From assembly GCA_002104985.1 (NCBI GenBank), contig MCGO01000043.1, forward strand, positions 186,001 through 250,000: 64,000 nt of DNA, read 5' to 3'. Position numbers and translations under genes: made by a program. This DNA is from Rhizoclosmatium globosum. Lineage: Eukaryota; Chytridiomycota; Chytridiomycetes; Chytridiales; Chytriomycetaceae. Shown in pieces: positions 19,846 through 32,975 of the stretch (the stretch's first letter is position 1; the number at the start of each line of letters is the position of its first letter). The notes below the pieces were generated by a model, which searched no databases, was not told where the DNA came from, and saw nothing but the letters and a program-made list of their open reading frames with translations.

Positions 19846-22800
19846 ATGTCGTCTCTTGCCTCGCAACTCTCTGCCCTCTCGGCGTCATCTTCTGGATCAA
19901 AGAACCAGAACAAAAAAGCGATCGTATCTCTGCTCTTTACGGATCCTGTCGAAGCCTCCGATCTTGACATTGATGCCTTCTTTTCGATTGGACGAAATGG
20001 GCTTGCCGGACTTATTTCCTTGTCGCCTTCCTCCCAGTTTGACCAATTCTCCGATTCCTTGTTCTCAGAGACCCTCAAGAACCAAGACAGAATGCTTTTG
20101 GGAAAAGAGGAGAATGCTAGCTTGGATAAGCTGATTCATAAGTTTTTGGCTCTAGTGTCCCCTCACTTGCTCCATTCAAGTGCTTTCAAAGCCTTAGAGT
20201 GGCTTATTAAGAGATTCAGGTAAAATAGGTATAGCTGTTGCAGGATTCCGATTAACATTACCTTAGAATTCAAGAATTCAACATTGACGGTTTGATTCGC
20301 TGCGCCCTACCATTCCATGACACATGGCAGTTTACTCGCGTTCTCAGTGTCATCAAATTGACGTAAGCAGATTCTGAGTTCGATCTTTGTCGATACCATC
20401 AACTAAAATCCTTTCTCAGTGGAAAATGGTCGTGGCTCGTGCTCAAAAGGAAAAGAAAGTCTCGCTTGACCGTGCGACACTTGTTCAGCGCTTGAAAATT
20501 GATATCGCCTCGTGGAATTTTTTGTGACATGATGGAGAAGCTGCTTGTCCCGGGCACCAGCAACGCAGTCTGAGCTCTTTCTTTACTGGGACTATGGTCG
20601 AATTCATAAATTCTGTCAAGTTCAATGATGATTTGATGAGAATCATCATGCCCAGACTTTTTATCATGGCTGCAGTTGAATTACCAAACATACAAGCTGC
20701 TGCGTATATGATCATGTCCCATCTATCGAATCAGGTTCCATTCAGCTCTGAAGTTGTTGGCGCCATGACAGACGTCATTGTGGATCGTGCAAGTGGAGAG
20801 TTGGGCAAGTTTGCAGGATGCTGTCTCGTCTCGATATATGATGCTCAAGAAAACACTCCAAAAATATCGGTTGAAGCGTTAGGTACTTTGTTGAGAAAAG
20901 ATGGGATGTGGAAAGAAGTTTTAGGAGAAGTGTTGAAAGTGTATCAAGGTGATGCTCTCACCTTGGTGATTATTTACTCCTTCTTCCAGCAGAGGTTAGT
21001 TAACTACTTAGGAACAGTATTTTTGCTGACTTTTGAATTTAGAAAGCAAAATAATTGCATTTCAACGTACGATGACTTCGTTGAGTTTGTCCACCATCTC
21101 ACTCTGACAGCCCCACTTGCCGAGCGCCTGTGTGCATTCATTTTGGAGGACGCCTTGAGTGGAAATGCTCATGAAGATATCAGCCCAATCAAGAAACTCC
21201 TCGTTCTTATTTCCAAGTCTTACCCACTTGTTGTCAACAAGAGTATCGCGTCTGTTTCTAAATCTACAAAGGAGAAAGTAGGCGCCGACAAAGTATTTGA
21301 ACTTATCAGTTCCGCCTTCATAGGAACTGCACATGAGCCACTCACAAAACTAGCACTACCTTGTATCTTTCTCTTCAACACGCTGATGCAGAAATTCGCT
21401 ACTATGGTTATGAGCGCCTAATTGCTATCCTCCGAGGAAAGCAACTCACTGCCGCCTCGACTTTAGTCGATAAAGATCTGTCATTTGTTCCTCAAACTCT
21501 TGCAACTGGCCTTGTGGACTCCAACCCCAAAGTTAGATCGTTGGTTGTGAGTATTCCAAATTTAATCGAGTTCCTCGAACTTCTTCCGAACAATGAAGGA
21601 GTTAAGGCTTTATACGAACTCGTCAACCTCTCCAGATTGTCTCATAACGCAACAGCAAAGTCTGCATTTGATAATTTAATCAAGTTAGATTATACAGAAT
21701 ACAGCGAGGCACGAGACATTGCAATGTCATACTTTTTGCTGAGCAAAGAAACCGTTGGATTATTTGTACATGCTTCAAATACTGTCAAGAATGGTCCGCC
21801 ACTCTTGGCGTCTTTGTTTGAAGGTGTTGAGGCACTCGGAAAAGAGATTTTGTCAGCAGAAAAGGCTCATACTGGGAAAAGCGTAGAGTTTGACAAGGTT
21901 GTGGACAACGTATTCGGAAGAGTCCCCGCTTTGGTCGCTGGTTCGTCCTATATTTTGAAGATTGCATCTAACGTTTTTACTAGCCAACGTCATGAAAGAT
22001 GAGAGCGGAAAAGCACTGTACACTATTCTTGAAACACTTTCAAGTGCAAATGGAAACACTCGACTGTTATCAATCTTGATTTTGTCTCAAATTGTGGAAA
22101 GTCCACAATATAGCATCAAACTGTTCACCGTGTCAACGGCCTTGTTGGCCCACATAAAGGCGAAACTTAATGTTTCTACTTTGCAAAGCAATACTCTCGC
22201 AAAAGCACCCACGACTGTATTTTCATTGAAATCGAGCTCTTTGCAATCTTTGGAAGAGACTTTGTTGCTCTCGGCCCTCACTGTGATTGTTTCCAGCCTT
22301 CCTCGCTTAAGAAAGCAAGAGGTAGCGGTAGCAGCAATTGATTACCATAATGGCATTGAAAAAGATGTCTTCGAAGTTATCATGAGTCTCCGTAAAGTCC
22401 ATTCTTGTCACACTTTGATTGGTAACTTCTTCGACAATCACTTGAAAGCCAATTCGTTACCATTTTTGGCAAACCTGTCCTTGTCTCATAGTAAGGGGGC
22501 TTCAAATTATCTTTTCAATAGCTGACACTTGATAGGCGCCACTGAGGAGACCCAGGCACAATGTTTGCGAATGATTACTATGGTTCTGTCAGCAGATGTT
22601 GAAGCCAAAGTGGAAGCCAAAGATTATCAAGTTTTAGTTCCTATTTTGCTTGTAGCTCTTTCTCGCCACAACAAGGTGAGAAAGTTTCATGGCAAACAAT
22701 CAAAAACTAATTGTCAAAAAGATTGTTCGTGAACAAGCTATAAAATGCCTTGAAACTATTCAATTAATTCAGGATTTAGCGGTAAACCATGGAGTTGCGA

Positions 22801-25800
22801 AGAAATCGGCTCCACCTGTTTTCGCATTTGACACTTTCCATGGAGCGTCTTCAAGTAAGCCAAAACCCAATGTGTTTTATTTAGCTGATGCTGTTATATT
22901 ACAGATAAGGTCAAGTTTTTGCAGTCTGCTTTAACTCAAAAGTTCTTGGCCGCTATCCTTGAGACAAGTCAAGAGCTTATTTCAGATTCATCGTATATAT
23001 TTCGCCGCTTGGGAGATGTACTCTTTAAGAAGGCATTGGATAACAGTCAATCGTATGTTTAAGTGTCATGTTATATTCACTGACGTTGACATAGGGATAA
23101 CGTCCTAACCTTCCTGTTGACAACTGTCTTGGCTATACAAACTACAATCGGAAAGCAAGAATTGTTGTCCACTCTGAAAGCTGTCCAAGTTCCTCAAAAG
23201 GTCAAAATATTGCAACCACTTTCGATACAATCTTTGGAAATGGGGAATCAGTTAACAGCTGTGTTTCTGAGCACGAATTGATGTTGCGCTTTGCCATGAT
23301 TGACTGTTTCAATCCGACTGTTGTTTCCAATGTCTTTGGATATAGATCAGGGCGATTCTTAAGTCTTTTCTGCGAATTATCGCTACTGGTAAAATTTCCT
23401 AAAATTTCACACATCACTCAAGTTCTATCTTAGGTGATGAACGAGAGGCAATTCATGCCTTGGGGCTTGTTTCCCCTGGTTGGTTTGACAAAGTAGAGGC
23501 GCACCACCAGGCGGTCTTCACTTCTTTGGTTCAAATTGCGTCAAAGTCAACAAAAGATGTTGCATTTGCTGCCAAGAAGGCTATCAAGAACGTTACTGTC
23601 GGGCCGACGTCGTATTGAACATTATTTCCGTTTGCAAGGCTTCAATTGGAGACGAAGAGATATGCAGCAACAAATGAAGAAAGCCAGAACTGATCGGTGG
23701 GTAGTTTGCTTTGTTCCTTAGTTCCATATTGAATTTTTCTTAGCGACTCCCTCTCTGGCATCAACGAACTCATAACTGTTCTTGAGTTACTTGATTCTAC
23801 TTCCAACATAACATCGAAGGAGAATCTCGTCGGTCCGTTGTTTGAACTTCTTGGATTTGTTTTACCCTTAGAAAGTCGAAAATCCCTGTCTCTTTGGAGT
23901 ATTTAAAGCAATTATTGATCACTGCGAAGCTGAACATTATTCGGAGCTTGAAACAAGTCGGAAGCACTGTGGATGAAAGCATTATTCGTGTGGACCTGAT
24001 CGTATCGTGTATCAGAGGTATATTTTCACTCAAGTTTGGTCATATAATCTGACTGATATTTTTCCTCAGTTTCTGACAATCCACAGACTCACAACGAAGC
24101 GCTTTTACTTTTGGCAGAGATTGCTGAAGTTTATCCTAATACTGTGTTGGTGAATGTGGTTCCAATCTTTACGTTTATGGGAGCAAACGTTCTTCGCCGC
24201 GACGACGATTACTCGTTCCACGTGATTCAGCAAACCTTGGAGGCTATTATTCCTCCATTGATCAAGAAGTCTAAGCTTTCGGCCAAAAAGTTGGATGTTC
24301 GCTCAATTATTGAGGTCTTCATTGATTCTATCTTCCACATTCCGAGACATCGTCGTTTGAGACTGTTTACTATTCTCGTTTCTACTTTGGGTCCTATCGA
24401 GTTCTTGGACTCAGTGATAATGATGCTTTTGCTCAAGTCATCACAAAGGTTTTCTGATATTGCCATGGCCAACCCATCCGACATTGCAAGCCTGTCTCCA
24501 TTCTGTCTCAGTTTAATTCAACAGTTCGACGCAGTTGTTCAGTTTAAGCAGTGGTTGGCGTCACTGAAGCTGTTCAACGCGTTCCCAATGAAGCCGATTC
24601 CTACAGTGAATATCCATTGGAAGTGTCTCGTTGGATCTTCGTAGCTTCGCATCGAACGAAATCAGACATTTCAAACTTGTTTCCCTTGACTTCGTCAACA
24701 ATGTCCTTGGCACCTATGTGGAAGGCGACCAGTCTCGTGAATCGTTGGATGTCAAAACTCGCGATTCACTGTTCCATTCCCTTTTCCATACAACGTTGGT
24801 CATCATTGTGGAAGCTCTTGGAACCAAATCGCTCGAGCAAGCAGCCGAATCGAAAAACTCCTTCTACAGATCGCTTGCCAAAAGGCTGAACTCTATCCTA
24901 TCGCACTTGAACCATTTGATGTCATTCACGAGCTTCTTTGAACTGGCGTTGTCTTTGTTGGCTCACAACGATATATCTGTGAGTGTGCCTCAAAAATTAA
25001 TCATTTCTAACCTGACTTCAGATTCGCGTTCGCGTCACAGATTTGACCAGAACCAAGTTGGAAGAAGTTGATGCTGCAATCTACACTGAAAATGATGAGG
25101 TTATCAAAGCTGTTTTCCAGCAACTCTCTTCCACAATCAGTGACGAAATCGCGACAGAAAACATTGTATTGAAGCTTTCAACGTTCGAATGTATCAATTC
25201 GATGATTGTTAAGTTTGCGGAGAATGATCCGCAAGTGTTTGCCGCTATCTTGCCAATCTTGACAGATGATAGCATTTTGCTGAGTGATAGTCGACAAATT
25301 CGACTTGCCTCTCTTGAATGTGTTGGATCTTCAATGTAAAGTCTTTCATCAATTTCAATCTTCATGTCTAAACTTTAAACAACAGCTCTAAGTTTGGTCC
25401 ACGTGTAATTCCATTCATCAAAAAAATCATGAATGCTATATTCGATGTATTGAAGGTCTTGAGAGAGAACCTTTCGGTGGATGAACTTTGTGTTGCTGCC
25501 TTAAGTTGTGCCGACTTGGCTGTCTCTGTGATGCCGCAGTTTTTGAGTCCATTTATTTCCGAAATCCTTCAGTCTATGTTTTTACCATATGATCAGTTGA
25601 CTGGAGTGAAGGAGGTGTTGAGCAAGGTTTGTGCTTTGAATTCACAACAATGTCATTAAGCAAGAAATAGTTCCGTAACTCTAAACGAGATATCGCAACC
25701 AATATTTCGAAGAAGATTCCTGTCAGAACGCTTATCCCTATCTTGGCAACTCATGTACAGCTTGTTTCAAATTGGGAGCATCTGCAACCTTGGAATTGTT

Positions 25801-26817
25801 CGAGGTTTCCTCGATGACCATATCTAATATGGAAAAAGGAGACTTGACAGTGTTTTTGAACGATTTGGTCAAGTTTTTCTTGTCAAGCTTTGAGTTCGCA
25901 AAAAGTATCACAACAAGTACAGCGAATCTGTGAGTAATTTGATTTCTTTAAAATTCTTACTAAACAAAGTTTGCTTAGGATATTGACAAGGTTGAAGGCT
26001 CTATTATTTCCGCATTTTTACAGTTGGTGTTGAGGTTGAATGAGTCTCACTTCAAGCCAATGTTTTTCAAGATTGTTGACTGGGCCTTCAATGAAAATGG
26101 CGGGAAAGAAAACGTTTTGTTCTTGTACCGTTTGGTGGTGAGCTTGTTGGATAAGCTCAAGACGATTTTCTCGCCATACGTCTTGCACCTTGTTGATCAC
26201 TCGATTGAGTTGCTGAATGGTTACAAATTGGCGTCAGAAGTCGATAAGAAATGGGATCTTATTATGTCCGCGTTGAACAAGTTCCTTCAGTACTCGTCAG
26301 GTCCAGTTACTGAGGATGTTTTCAACAAACTTACCAAGTGCTTGACTGGTCAAATTGATCTTGTTACAGTTCATGGGCGTTCTTACTTGGTTAGTGGTGC
26401 TTTATAATTGTGTATTCTCCGTGCTTAAGTTTCGTTTCAGGCGCATATGACTCGTCATGTTGTTCCAACCATTGGTTTGCTCGCTGTCAATATCGCTAAG
26501 GAACCAATGTGGAAGATTTTGAACAAGGAAATTATGAAGAAGTCCAGAAACGAGGATGTCTTGGTAAGTCAGCCTGTTTGTGTTACATGGGCGAGTTCTG
26601 ACTATGAATCTTTCAGTCGCGAATTGTTACCATCAAGTGTCTCCAAGAGTTCTATGTTCACTTGGGCGAAGAATTCTTGATTTTGTTGCCAGAAACTGTT
26701 CCAACTATTGCAGAATTGATGGAAGACGGAGACGAAAGGGTCCAGGTTGCATGCCAGGAACTGAGCGCTGAGATTCAAAAGCATTTGGGAGAGGACTTGA
26801 ATTCGTACTTCTCGTAA
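19846..26817 (+). CDS. UTP10: U3 snoRNP / SSU-processome HEAT-repeat protein Utp10 (HEATR1)
   Basis: The N terminus [14 protein letters not shown]...KAIVSLLF and the blocks [34 protein letters not shown] and [18 protein letters not shown] match the Utp10/HEATR1 family. A long series of alpha-helical HEAT-like segments follows ([50 protein letters not shown]). The protein ends GEDLNSYFS. In other fungi it acts in the nucleolus in pol I transcription and 18S pre-rRNA processing. Many GT-AG introns of about 45-60 nt are visible, for example 22676-22721. Several conserved segments change frame by one base (around 20440-20580, 21340 and 23605), so the gene model needs correction or the copy is damaged. 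Confidence 0.8.
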
Positions 26818-26906
26818 ACTGGAACGGTTTCTCATATAATACATGAGATTTTTATTGTCGAACTTGTGCTGAAACAATAAAATTGCAAACCATCATCTTC
26901 ATTTTC

Positions 26907-28984
26907 TCATAGTTTCGCCAAAACAACTGTCACTTCCTCTCCAATACTAGGACTTTCTTTTCCAGATTCTTGTGGAAGTATGTGAATAATCCCATCCTCT
27001 TCCTTTACTGCTGTGACGAACTTTCCTCCATTTCCACCACTCACGTCCAATGAATGCCCGTCAGGAAAATGCAGACCGAAATTAGTTCGGATTTCTGTCA
27101 CTCCGGCAAGTCCTTGGTTTCCATTGTAAAAAATGTAAGCGTAAACCGTCCTTCTTCATCCAAATATTCCGTTTTTAGAGGTTGTCCTGCTATGGCGCTT
27201 GGGTACGGTCGGCTGTAGATTTTGCCATATCTGGACGAACGAGTCCGGTCTTTGGGTCTCTAATTCCGTTGTTGGTGCCAGTAATCTGTTGTGAAAATCG
27301 AGTTATTCAACCATGACATCGCAACAAAAAACTCACCGGAATATAATCCGTGTACTCCCAGCCAGTATACGACAAGAAATGCAGATCAGCAGCTCGTGAA
27401 GTTTCCACAATATTATCAATGTTTCCTCCTGCAAAGTTCTATCAATCACAAAACAAGACAAGAAGTGGAACCAACCTTCCATCCAACCCATTTCAAATTC
27501 ACCCAAAAACGATCCTGCTCCAAGTTGAGCTGCCTGTTCTACTCGGAATCCAATTGTTTCCTTTAATAAAGTTAAGCATCAAAACGTGCACGTCTTTGCT
27601 ACAAACCTCAATGTTAAACTGTTTCTGTACTGATTCATAGTAGTGGAATGCCAAGACGTCTTTTGAAGCGAAATCCGGACCTCCCGGAGCTCGATCGAAT
27701 CCAACCGTTTTTTGCACAGTTGTGACAGGTTCAAAGAATATTATTGCATTTGGATCACGGCTCTGTTCCTTTTGGTTAGCAAGACGAGGTCAAAGGTGGC
27801 GCATTGTACCTGATTCCAGCCGAAATAATATCGTAAAACGGCTGAAGATTCTTTCGATTGGCAACCATAGCATTCGACAATGACGGATCCTTGAACACAT
27901 CTGTTTTCGGGTTCGCGTCAAACTCTCACCTCCATAAAAACACCAAAATACTCAACTGCCATTCCACGGCTCATTAATCAAATCATATCCCAAAATATTT
28001 TTGAAGGGTAAAAACGTTTTTCCAACGAGCTGCCAGTATGCGATGAAGGAATCCCTGAGACCGTCGTAATTGTCGTACAGTCTTTGATACGCTTCTGATA
28101 CGGCTTGGGTGCCGTGGTAAAGTGGATGCGCCTTTTTTTCGCAATCTTCGCGGGAAGGAATTCCGTTGTCGTCAGTTGGATAGCGTGAAGTCAAAGGGAA
28201 CGGGAATCCAAACTTGAGAAATGAAGTCAGTTTGAGATGCCGGAAATTGAAAGAATACTCAACAGGCCCGCCTCGTGGTTGGGCAGCAAACGAAGGAACA
28301 CCCTCACCGCAAAACTTTTCTGAGAAAACTCCCTATAAGCAGTTCAAGATGGATTCATATCAAGATGAAGAGAAACTCAACTGATGAAAGTCAAGCAAAA
28401 CATAGATTCCTGCTTCATCGCACATTCGAACAATTTCCGTCATTATATCGAGATACGTTGTGTTATATTGTCCTCGTTCTGGCTCGACTCCAGGCCACAT
28501 AACACCTGATTATTCAAGAGATTTAGATGATACCTTGTTATAGATAATTTTGAGGTACCCACCCAATCGAATCACATTTGTCGCGTGCCTCTTCAGGATA
28601 TCAACATCATCTTGATTAAATGACCACCGAGGCTTCGCGTCTGGTCGGATGTCAGGCACATATGGAAATCCTTTGTAAACAACATTGGTGCCTCTTTGTT
28701 GAAATCAGGAATCAGGACGTTTCTCGCAGAGCCAAAACGAGAAACAAAAGTCACCGAAAGATTCGAGAGCGTCCAAGTTCGTCAACAAAGAGGGATCCAC
28801 CGGACGTGCCAATGATTCGGGCGTTGGCGGTGTCTTCGGCATGGATGTTTGATGGCGTCCTCAAGTGGTCTTGGTTTTGGTGCAGGAGGGGCAAGTTGTG
28901 ATGGACTTTCGGCTTTTTATAGACGCTCGCTTTTGTTACTGATGCCAGAGTAATGAGGAGGAGAAGGCTCCTGATGAGGTGCAT
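26907..28984 (-). CDS. Secreted endoglycoceramidase-type GH5 glycosidase
   Basis: Starts MHLIRSLLLLITLASVTKA, a clear signal peptide. The catalytic domain reads SLFVDELGRSRIFRGFNVV, NVIRLGVMWPGVEPERGQYN, IYVLLDFHQ then VFSEKFCGEGVPSF, and NILGYDLINEPWNG with the acid/base Glu. The nucleophile Glu is probably in SFLGEFEMGW. A C-terminal beta domain ends GEEVTVVLAKL. This is the pattern of endoglycoceramidases, which release the glycan from glycosphingolipids, and of the related fungal EGCrP glucosylceramidases. Several short introns are present (around 28503-28561, 28334-28382 and 27565-27606). The signal peptide points to extracellular or vacuolar action. Confidence 0.8.
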
Positions 28985-29235
28985 GGCGGAGTTTGGGATG
29001 CTTTGATTTTTGGTGTGTGGTTCCAAACATTCCAGACCGTTGCCTCCTTTCCATACTCATTATCAATAATTTATATAATAATTTAAGTTTAATATTTTCT
29101 AATAGTCATAATACACTGGGATGTCGTCCAAGTCGGACGAAGTCAGGTGAACTAGCTGCTGCAACACATGCCTCTTTTGGGAATGACTCAACCAACCAAT
29201 GACTTCGTTGGCAATATATAATTCTCTAAGAGATG

Positions 29236-30122
29236 TCAATGTGCCCAATTCATAGGAATCACCAGTCCTTCCTTCGATCCAAATTCATTCGGAATACTCC
29301 CAGGATTATTACTCAGATTCAAATGCGAAAGCATAGTCAGATATTCAACGCGCTCGTCAATGGTTCCGACAAGTTCATTATGTGAGAGATCGAGATGAAT
29401 GAGATGTTTCATGTTATAGATTGTATGTGGAATATTCCCTCGTAAAGAGTTGAATGATAGATTCAGGTGCGTGAGCATAGTGAGTTGATGTATTTCCAAC
29501 GGAATCAGGCCCTTTAAACGGCATTGAGACAGGTTGAGTACTTTCAAGTTCTTTGAATGTGTGCAGATTGCTCTAGGAATGTAGACCAAGCGCTCACGGC
29601 CTCTGAACCAGTTGATGCGTTCAATATGAGCCATGTAGGTATCGACATAGTAGTTTTGGAAGGATCGGGCAGAAAGAAGAGCATTTCGTCAAAGTGGGAG
29701 AGATCAAACGAGTCCGGCGGCGTCTGTCTCTGGGCAGCGACCGGAACGGCCCTCGACAGCGACATCTTTGCAAACGCCTTTGAGATCAGGAAAGAGTTGA
29801 AGACACGCGACAGGCGGCGGAACAGCATCGCCCTCTGCGGGGCCATCCACGCAAACACTTCAACGACAAGATCAAGTGGAAGATGCGAAATGCGCGTGTA
29901 GAACTTGGTCGTTGGATTCGGGAGCTTTGCCACGGCCGCCTTCAACTCGCGAACGTGCTCGCTCAGAGTGTCGAGTTGGCGTCGCTGGTCTCGCATCTGC
30001 TGAAGTGTCTCGGTCTGCACAGACAGAAGACGTGCGAGGAGGCGCTGCGTTTCCTGGGAAGCCTCATGGGTCGTGCTCTGTGTGTTGGAGTCAAGGCTGC
30101 GGCGTCGCTTCATTCGAGTCAT
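29236..30122 (-). CDS. Coiled-coil / F-box-like leucine-rich-repeat protein
   Basis: From MTRMKRRRSLDSNTQ the protein has a Gln/Glu-rich predicted coiled coil (QETQRLLARLLSVQTETLQ), a segment LPLDLVVEVFAWMAPQRAML that resembles an F-box, and LRRs at the C terminus (LKVLNLSQCRLKGLIPLEI, MLTHLNLSFNSLRGNIP, LIHLDLSHNELVGTI, MLSHLNLSNN). Near 29650 the frame moves one base between LPDPSK and YYVDTYMAHIERI, so a 1-nt indel is suspected. There is no signal peptide, so it is intracellular. The start codon lies 7 bp after the stop of the upstream gene on the same strand. Confidence 0.65.
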
Positions 30123-30129
30123 GTCAACT

Positions 30130-31670
30130 TTAACAAATCGAAATACTCCCAAAGTCAACATCCGCTTTTCCATGCCAATATACTCGCAACTCAATCACAT
30201 TCTCGACTCGCTTCACTTCAAAGGGGACACGGATCTGCTTCCATTCTTCCTCACCAATTTCATTGACAAGTTCAAACAAGCCAAACGACTTGAAGCCCAA
30301 AGTATTGATTCCATCAAACACTTGAACTGTCAATACGTTGTCATTGGTCCAATGGAATCCCTACACAAATATCAATCACAGTTTCTTTGGCTTACCTACC
30401 TTACCTTGTTCAACCGTGTATTCACACAAACCGTATACTGTCCAACAGGAATTCGAACAAAAGGCCCTTGCGCAATTAGGCCATCACCAACATTTCCAAT
30501 TTCATATAGTTTTGCACAGAGTGTATGAGGCAGCGTATCTATGCAAAGTTAATAAATTACCTCACTAGATTTCTAAATACCAGGAAACTGCACGAATCCA
30601 AGGCAAGGAACCATAGGATATTCAACAAACTCAAACCTCCACAAAGCTCCGGCTCCGAGGGCGAGCATGGCAAGAGTCGTGGTTTCAGTGTTGATTAACG
30701 AGCCATCCCTTATCTTCACTCCTGTTTTCCAACTAGAATATCCCCCAATCTCGTTCTTCAGCTGTAGAGACATAATTTGACTATGCAGGGAAATAGAATG
30801 TTGAAGCACCATATTTGCATCATCGTCTGCCAATTCGCCACTATCCAAAAGCCGCTGCATCACCATCTTCATGTCGCATAGATGATAAAAATCCCGTACA
30901 GTATAATCATACCGCTTTGTCACAATATTATACGAAGCTTTCGTCTTCTTAATCAACGCTGACACAGCTCGCATAACATCTCCCCACTTCCCCCTATTTG
31001 CCAAATATAAAGCATGAAGCGAAATTTGATCTGGATACTGTTCCGGATCTTCCAACGCGTCCGGAAACGGGTCGTATTCTGTGTTCCCTTCAACGACCAC
31101 AAAGCGGGACTTGTAGAGCGTTGAATCAAAGAGCCCCCACGGCTCTTCTGCGCAATATGCGCGCATGGCTATTCGAGCAATGTAGTTGTCGTCATACCAA
31201 GCATTGCAAAACGGAGTTCCTGGTGTCGACTCTGCGCCAACTCCCCAATGCTCCACAAACACTCGGGATCCAGGCGGACCTTTGGACACGTCTAATTCGC
31301 CGTCTTGATTAAAATCAGCGAGAAGGATTCCATCCGAATCGCGGGCAGTTGTTATTCTTGGTGGGTGGCTTGCTGCTTCAAGCACTTTCCCAAAGTCGTG
31401 TGGGTGATTTGGTGTTTCCCAACGTTTGTAGTAGTTGTATTCGTATGTTATTGAGTGGTCTGCAGAACGGAATGTGCCTTGTGGGCCCTGGATATGTCGA
31501 AGGGCTGGAAAACCACGGCTTATGTGTTGCCCATAATGCTGCTGCTTGCTGCGTTGTAAAACGATAGTTTCGTTCGATGTGGAAGGAGATGCCTTGGGGC
31601 TTGCCTCAGTCCGAGTTGCAGGCTCAGACAGTTGTTGAGTGCTGAAGCTTGGAAACCAACAAGAAAACAT
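30130..31670 (-). CDS. Unrecognised protein, possible (alpha/alpha) toroid plus beta domain
   Basis: I do not recognise the family. From the ATG at 31670 the protein has a Ser/Thr-rich start and a calcium-loop-like DFNQDGELD. A helical region follows (NAWYDDNYIARIAMRAY, ISLHALYLANRGKWGDVMRA, LINTETTTLAMLALGAGA) whose last motif recalls six-helix-toroid glycosidases. Two introns (about 30533-30573 and 30361-30406) lead to a C-terminal beta-type segment (LPHTLCAKLYEIGNVGDGL, VLTVQVFDGINTLGF, NVIELRVYWHGKADVDF) that could bind carbohydrate. No signal peptide is visible, so a first exon may be missing. Confidence 0.5.
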
Positions 31671-31752
31671 TGATGAATGATTTAATCACAAAATTGAATA
31701 AGTCTATGATGGATGAACGGTGGAAACTCAATACTCTCAAAAGGATTTGGAA

Positions 31753-32715
31753 TCAACAAGCCAACCAAGTCAAAAGCACAACTACAACACCAGAAACAGC
31801 TGACGAAGCGGAAGAAGTAGTAGTCTTGACCACAGTAGCAACAGCTGAAGCTGTGGCAACCACCGTTGTATTTGCCACGGTTTGCGTGGCGACAATTGCA
31901 GCCGTCGTTGTAGTTGTGGTGGATGACGTAGTAACTGGGGCAACTGGCACAATGGGTGGATCAACAGTAATTACAGGACCGCCATTAGCAGGGAACTTGA
32001 TTTCTTTGGGACAAGAAGACACAACCTCCCAACACTTGCTCTGGAAACTTGTGTCAACACCAGGACAACTGGCTTGCTGATCATACCAGTTACAGTTCAC
32101 TTGACACAGTCTCGTATTCAGCCAAGTTCCGACGCCGGAGAGACAGTTTCCATACAAATCGACCCAAGTCCCTGGCAGGTTTCCTGCATTCCAACCGTCA
32201 GGAACGGTCCCAACGAATCGGTTATTTTGAATCAAACAAGTCTTCAAAAGGACGTTGATGCTTGCAATCGAGTTGCTGTCAGGCAAAACGGAGAGCAAGT
32301 TGTCGTCGGCGTGGAAGTAGCGAAGGTTCGTGAGTTGAGACCAATCGTCTGGAAACCCGCCAGTGAGCTTGTTACTTTCAATGTGGAGTTGGACGAGCTG
32401 TGTCATCTTGGGGAAGCCAGATGGAATTGGTCCCGTAAATCCAACTCCAGCCATCCAAAGCGTGCCCACTTCAGACAAATCAAACAAAGCTGTTGGAATT
32501 GGATTTCCTGGGTTTACTTGAAGGCCAGGAATGGGAGTTTTAACGCCGAGGTCGGCAGTGGAGTAGGAGTAGCCATTGAGTGAGAGGTAAGTGATGCGAT
32601 CGCCAGTGCATGAGACACCAGGAGCAGAGCAGCAGTTTGTGGCAGTTACTCCGGAAGTAGTGGCAATCTCGGGCCAGGCACGGAGGAGTGTCAAGCAGTC
32701 TGCAAGTCCAGACAT
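31753..32715 (-). CDS. GPI-type leucine-rich-repeat surface protein, paralog 1
   Basis: Single exon of 320 codons. N-terminal LRR cap (ADCLTLLRAWPEIATTSGVT, Cys-Cys pair in NCCSAPGVSC), plant-type repeats (GVGFTGPIPSGFPKMTQL, LHIESNKLTGGFPDDWSQL, LRYFHADDNLLSVLP, CLIQNNRFVGTVPDGW), a Cys-rich C-cap (CLSGVGTWLNTRLCQVNC, NWYDQQASC) and a Thr/Ser/Val-rich stalk ending in a hydrophobic tail (SGVVVVLLTWLAC). Stalk plus tail suggest a GPI-anchored wall or membrane protein. There is no classical signal peptide at the predicted start. It is about two-thirds identical by eye to its neighbour at 32976-34064. Confidence 0.75.
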   Translation of the reverse strand: MSGLADCLTLLRAWPEIATTSGVTATNCCSAPGVSCTGDRITYLSLNGYSYSTADLGVKTPIPGLQVNPGNPIPTALFDLSEVGTLWMAGVGFTGPIPSGFPKMTQLVQLHIESNKLTGGFPDDWSQLTNLRYFHADDNLLSVLPDSNSIASINVLLKTCLIQNNRFVGTVPDGWNAGNLPGTWVDLYGNCLSGVGTWLNTRLCQVNCNWYDQQASCPGVDTSFQSKCWEVVSSCPKEIKFPANGGPVITVDPPIVPVAPVTTSSTTTTTTAAIVATQTVANTTVVATASAVATVVKTTTSSASSAVSGVVVVLLTWLAC

Positions 32716-32975
32716 CTCTCTTTGTGGTTTGATTGTTTCAAATTGGTTTGCAAAAAACTAAGTTACTTTTACAATTCATATGAGGCAATTGTATTATTAA
32801 TTAAGTTGTTTACGTTTGAGAACCGGCCAGCTTGCGGAACCGTTATTGCCAAGAGCGTTATCACTGAAAGCAATTTATTCCGGATGAATGAGAAATGAAT
32901 ATCAAAGAGGAGAGTTAGTTTAGGCTACCATGAATATAATGAGGCACATAGTGACAGAAAAATGTAGCAGAGGAA

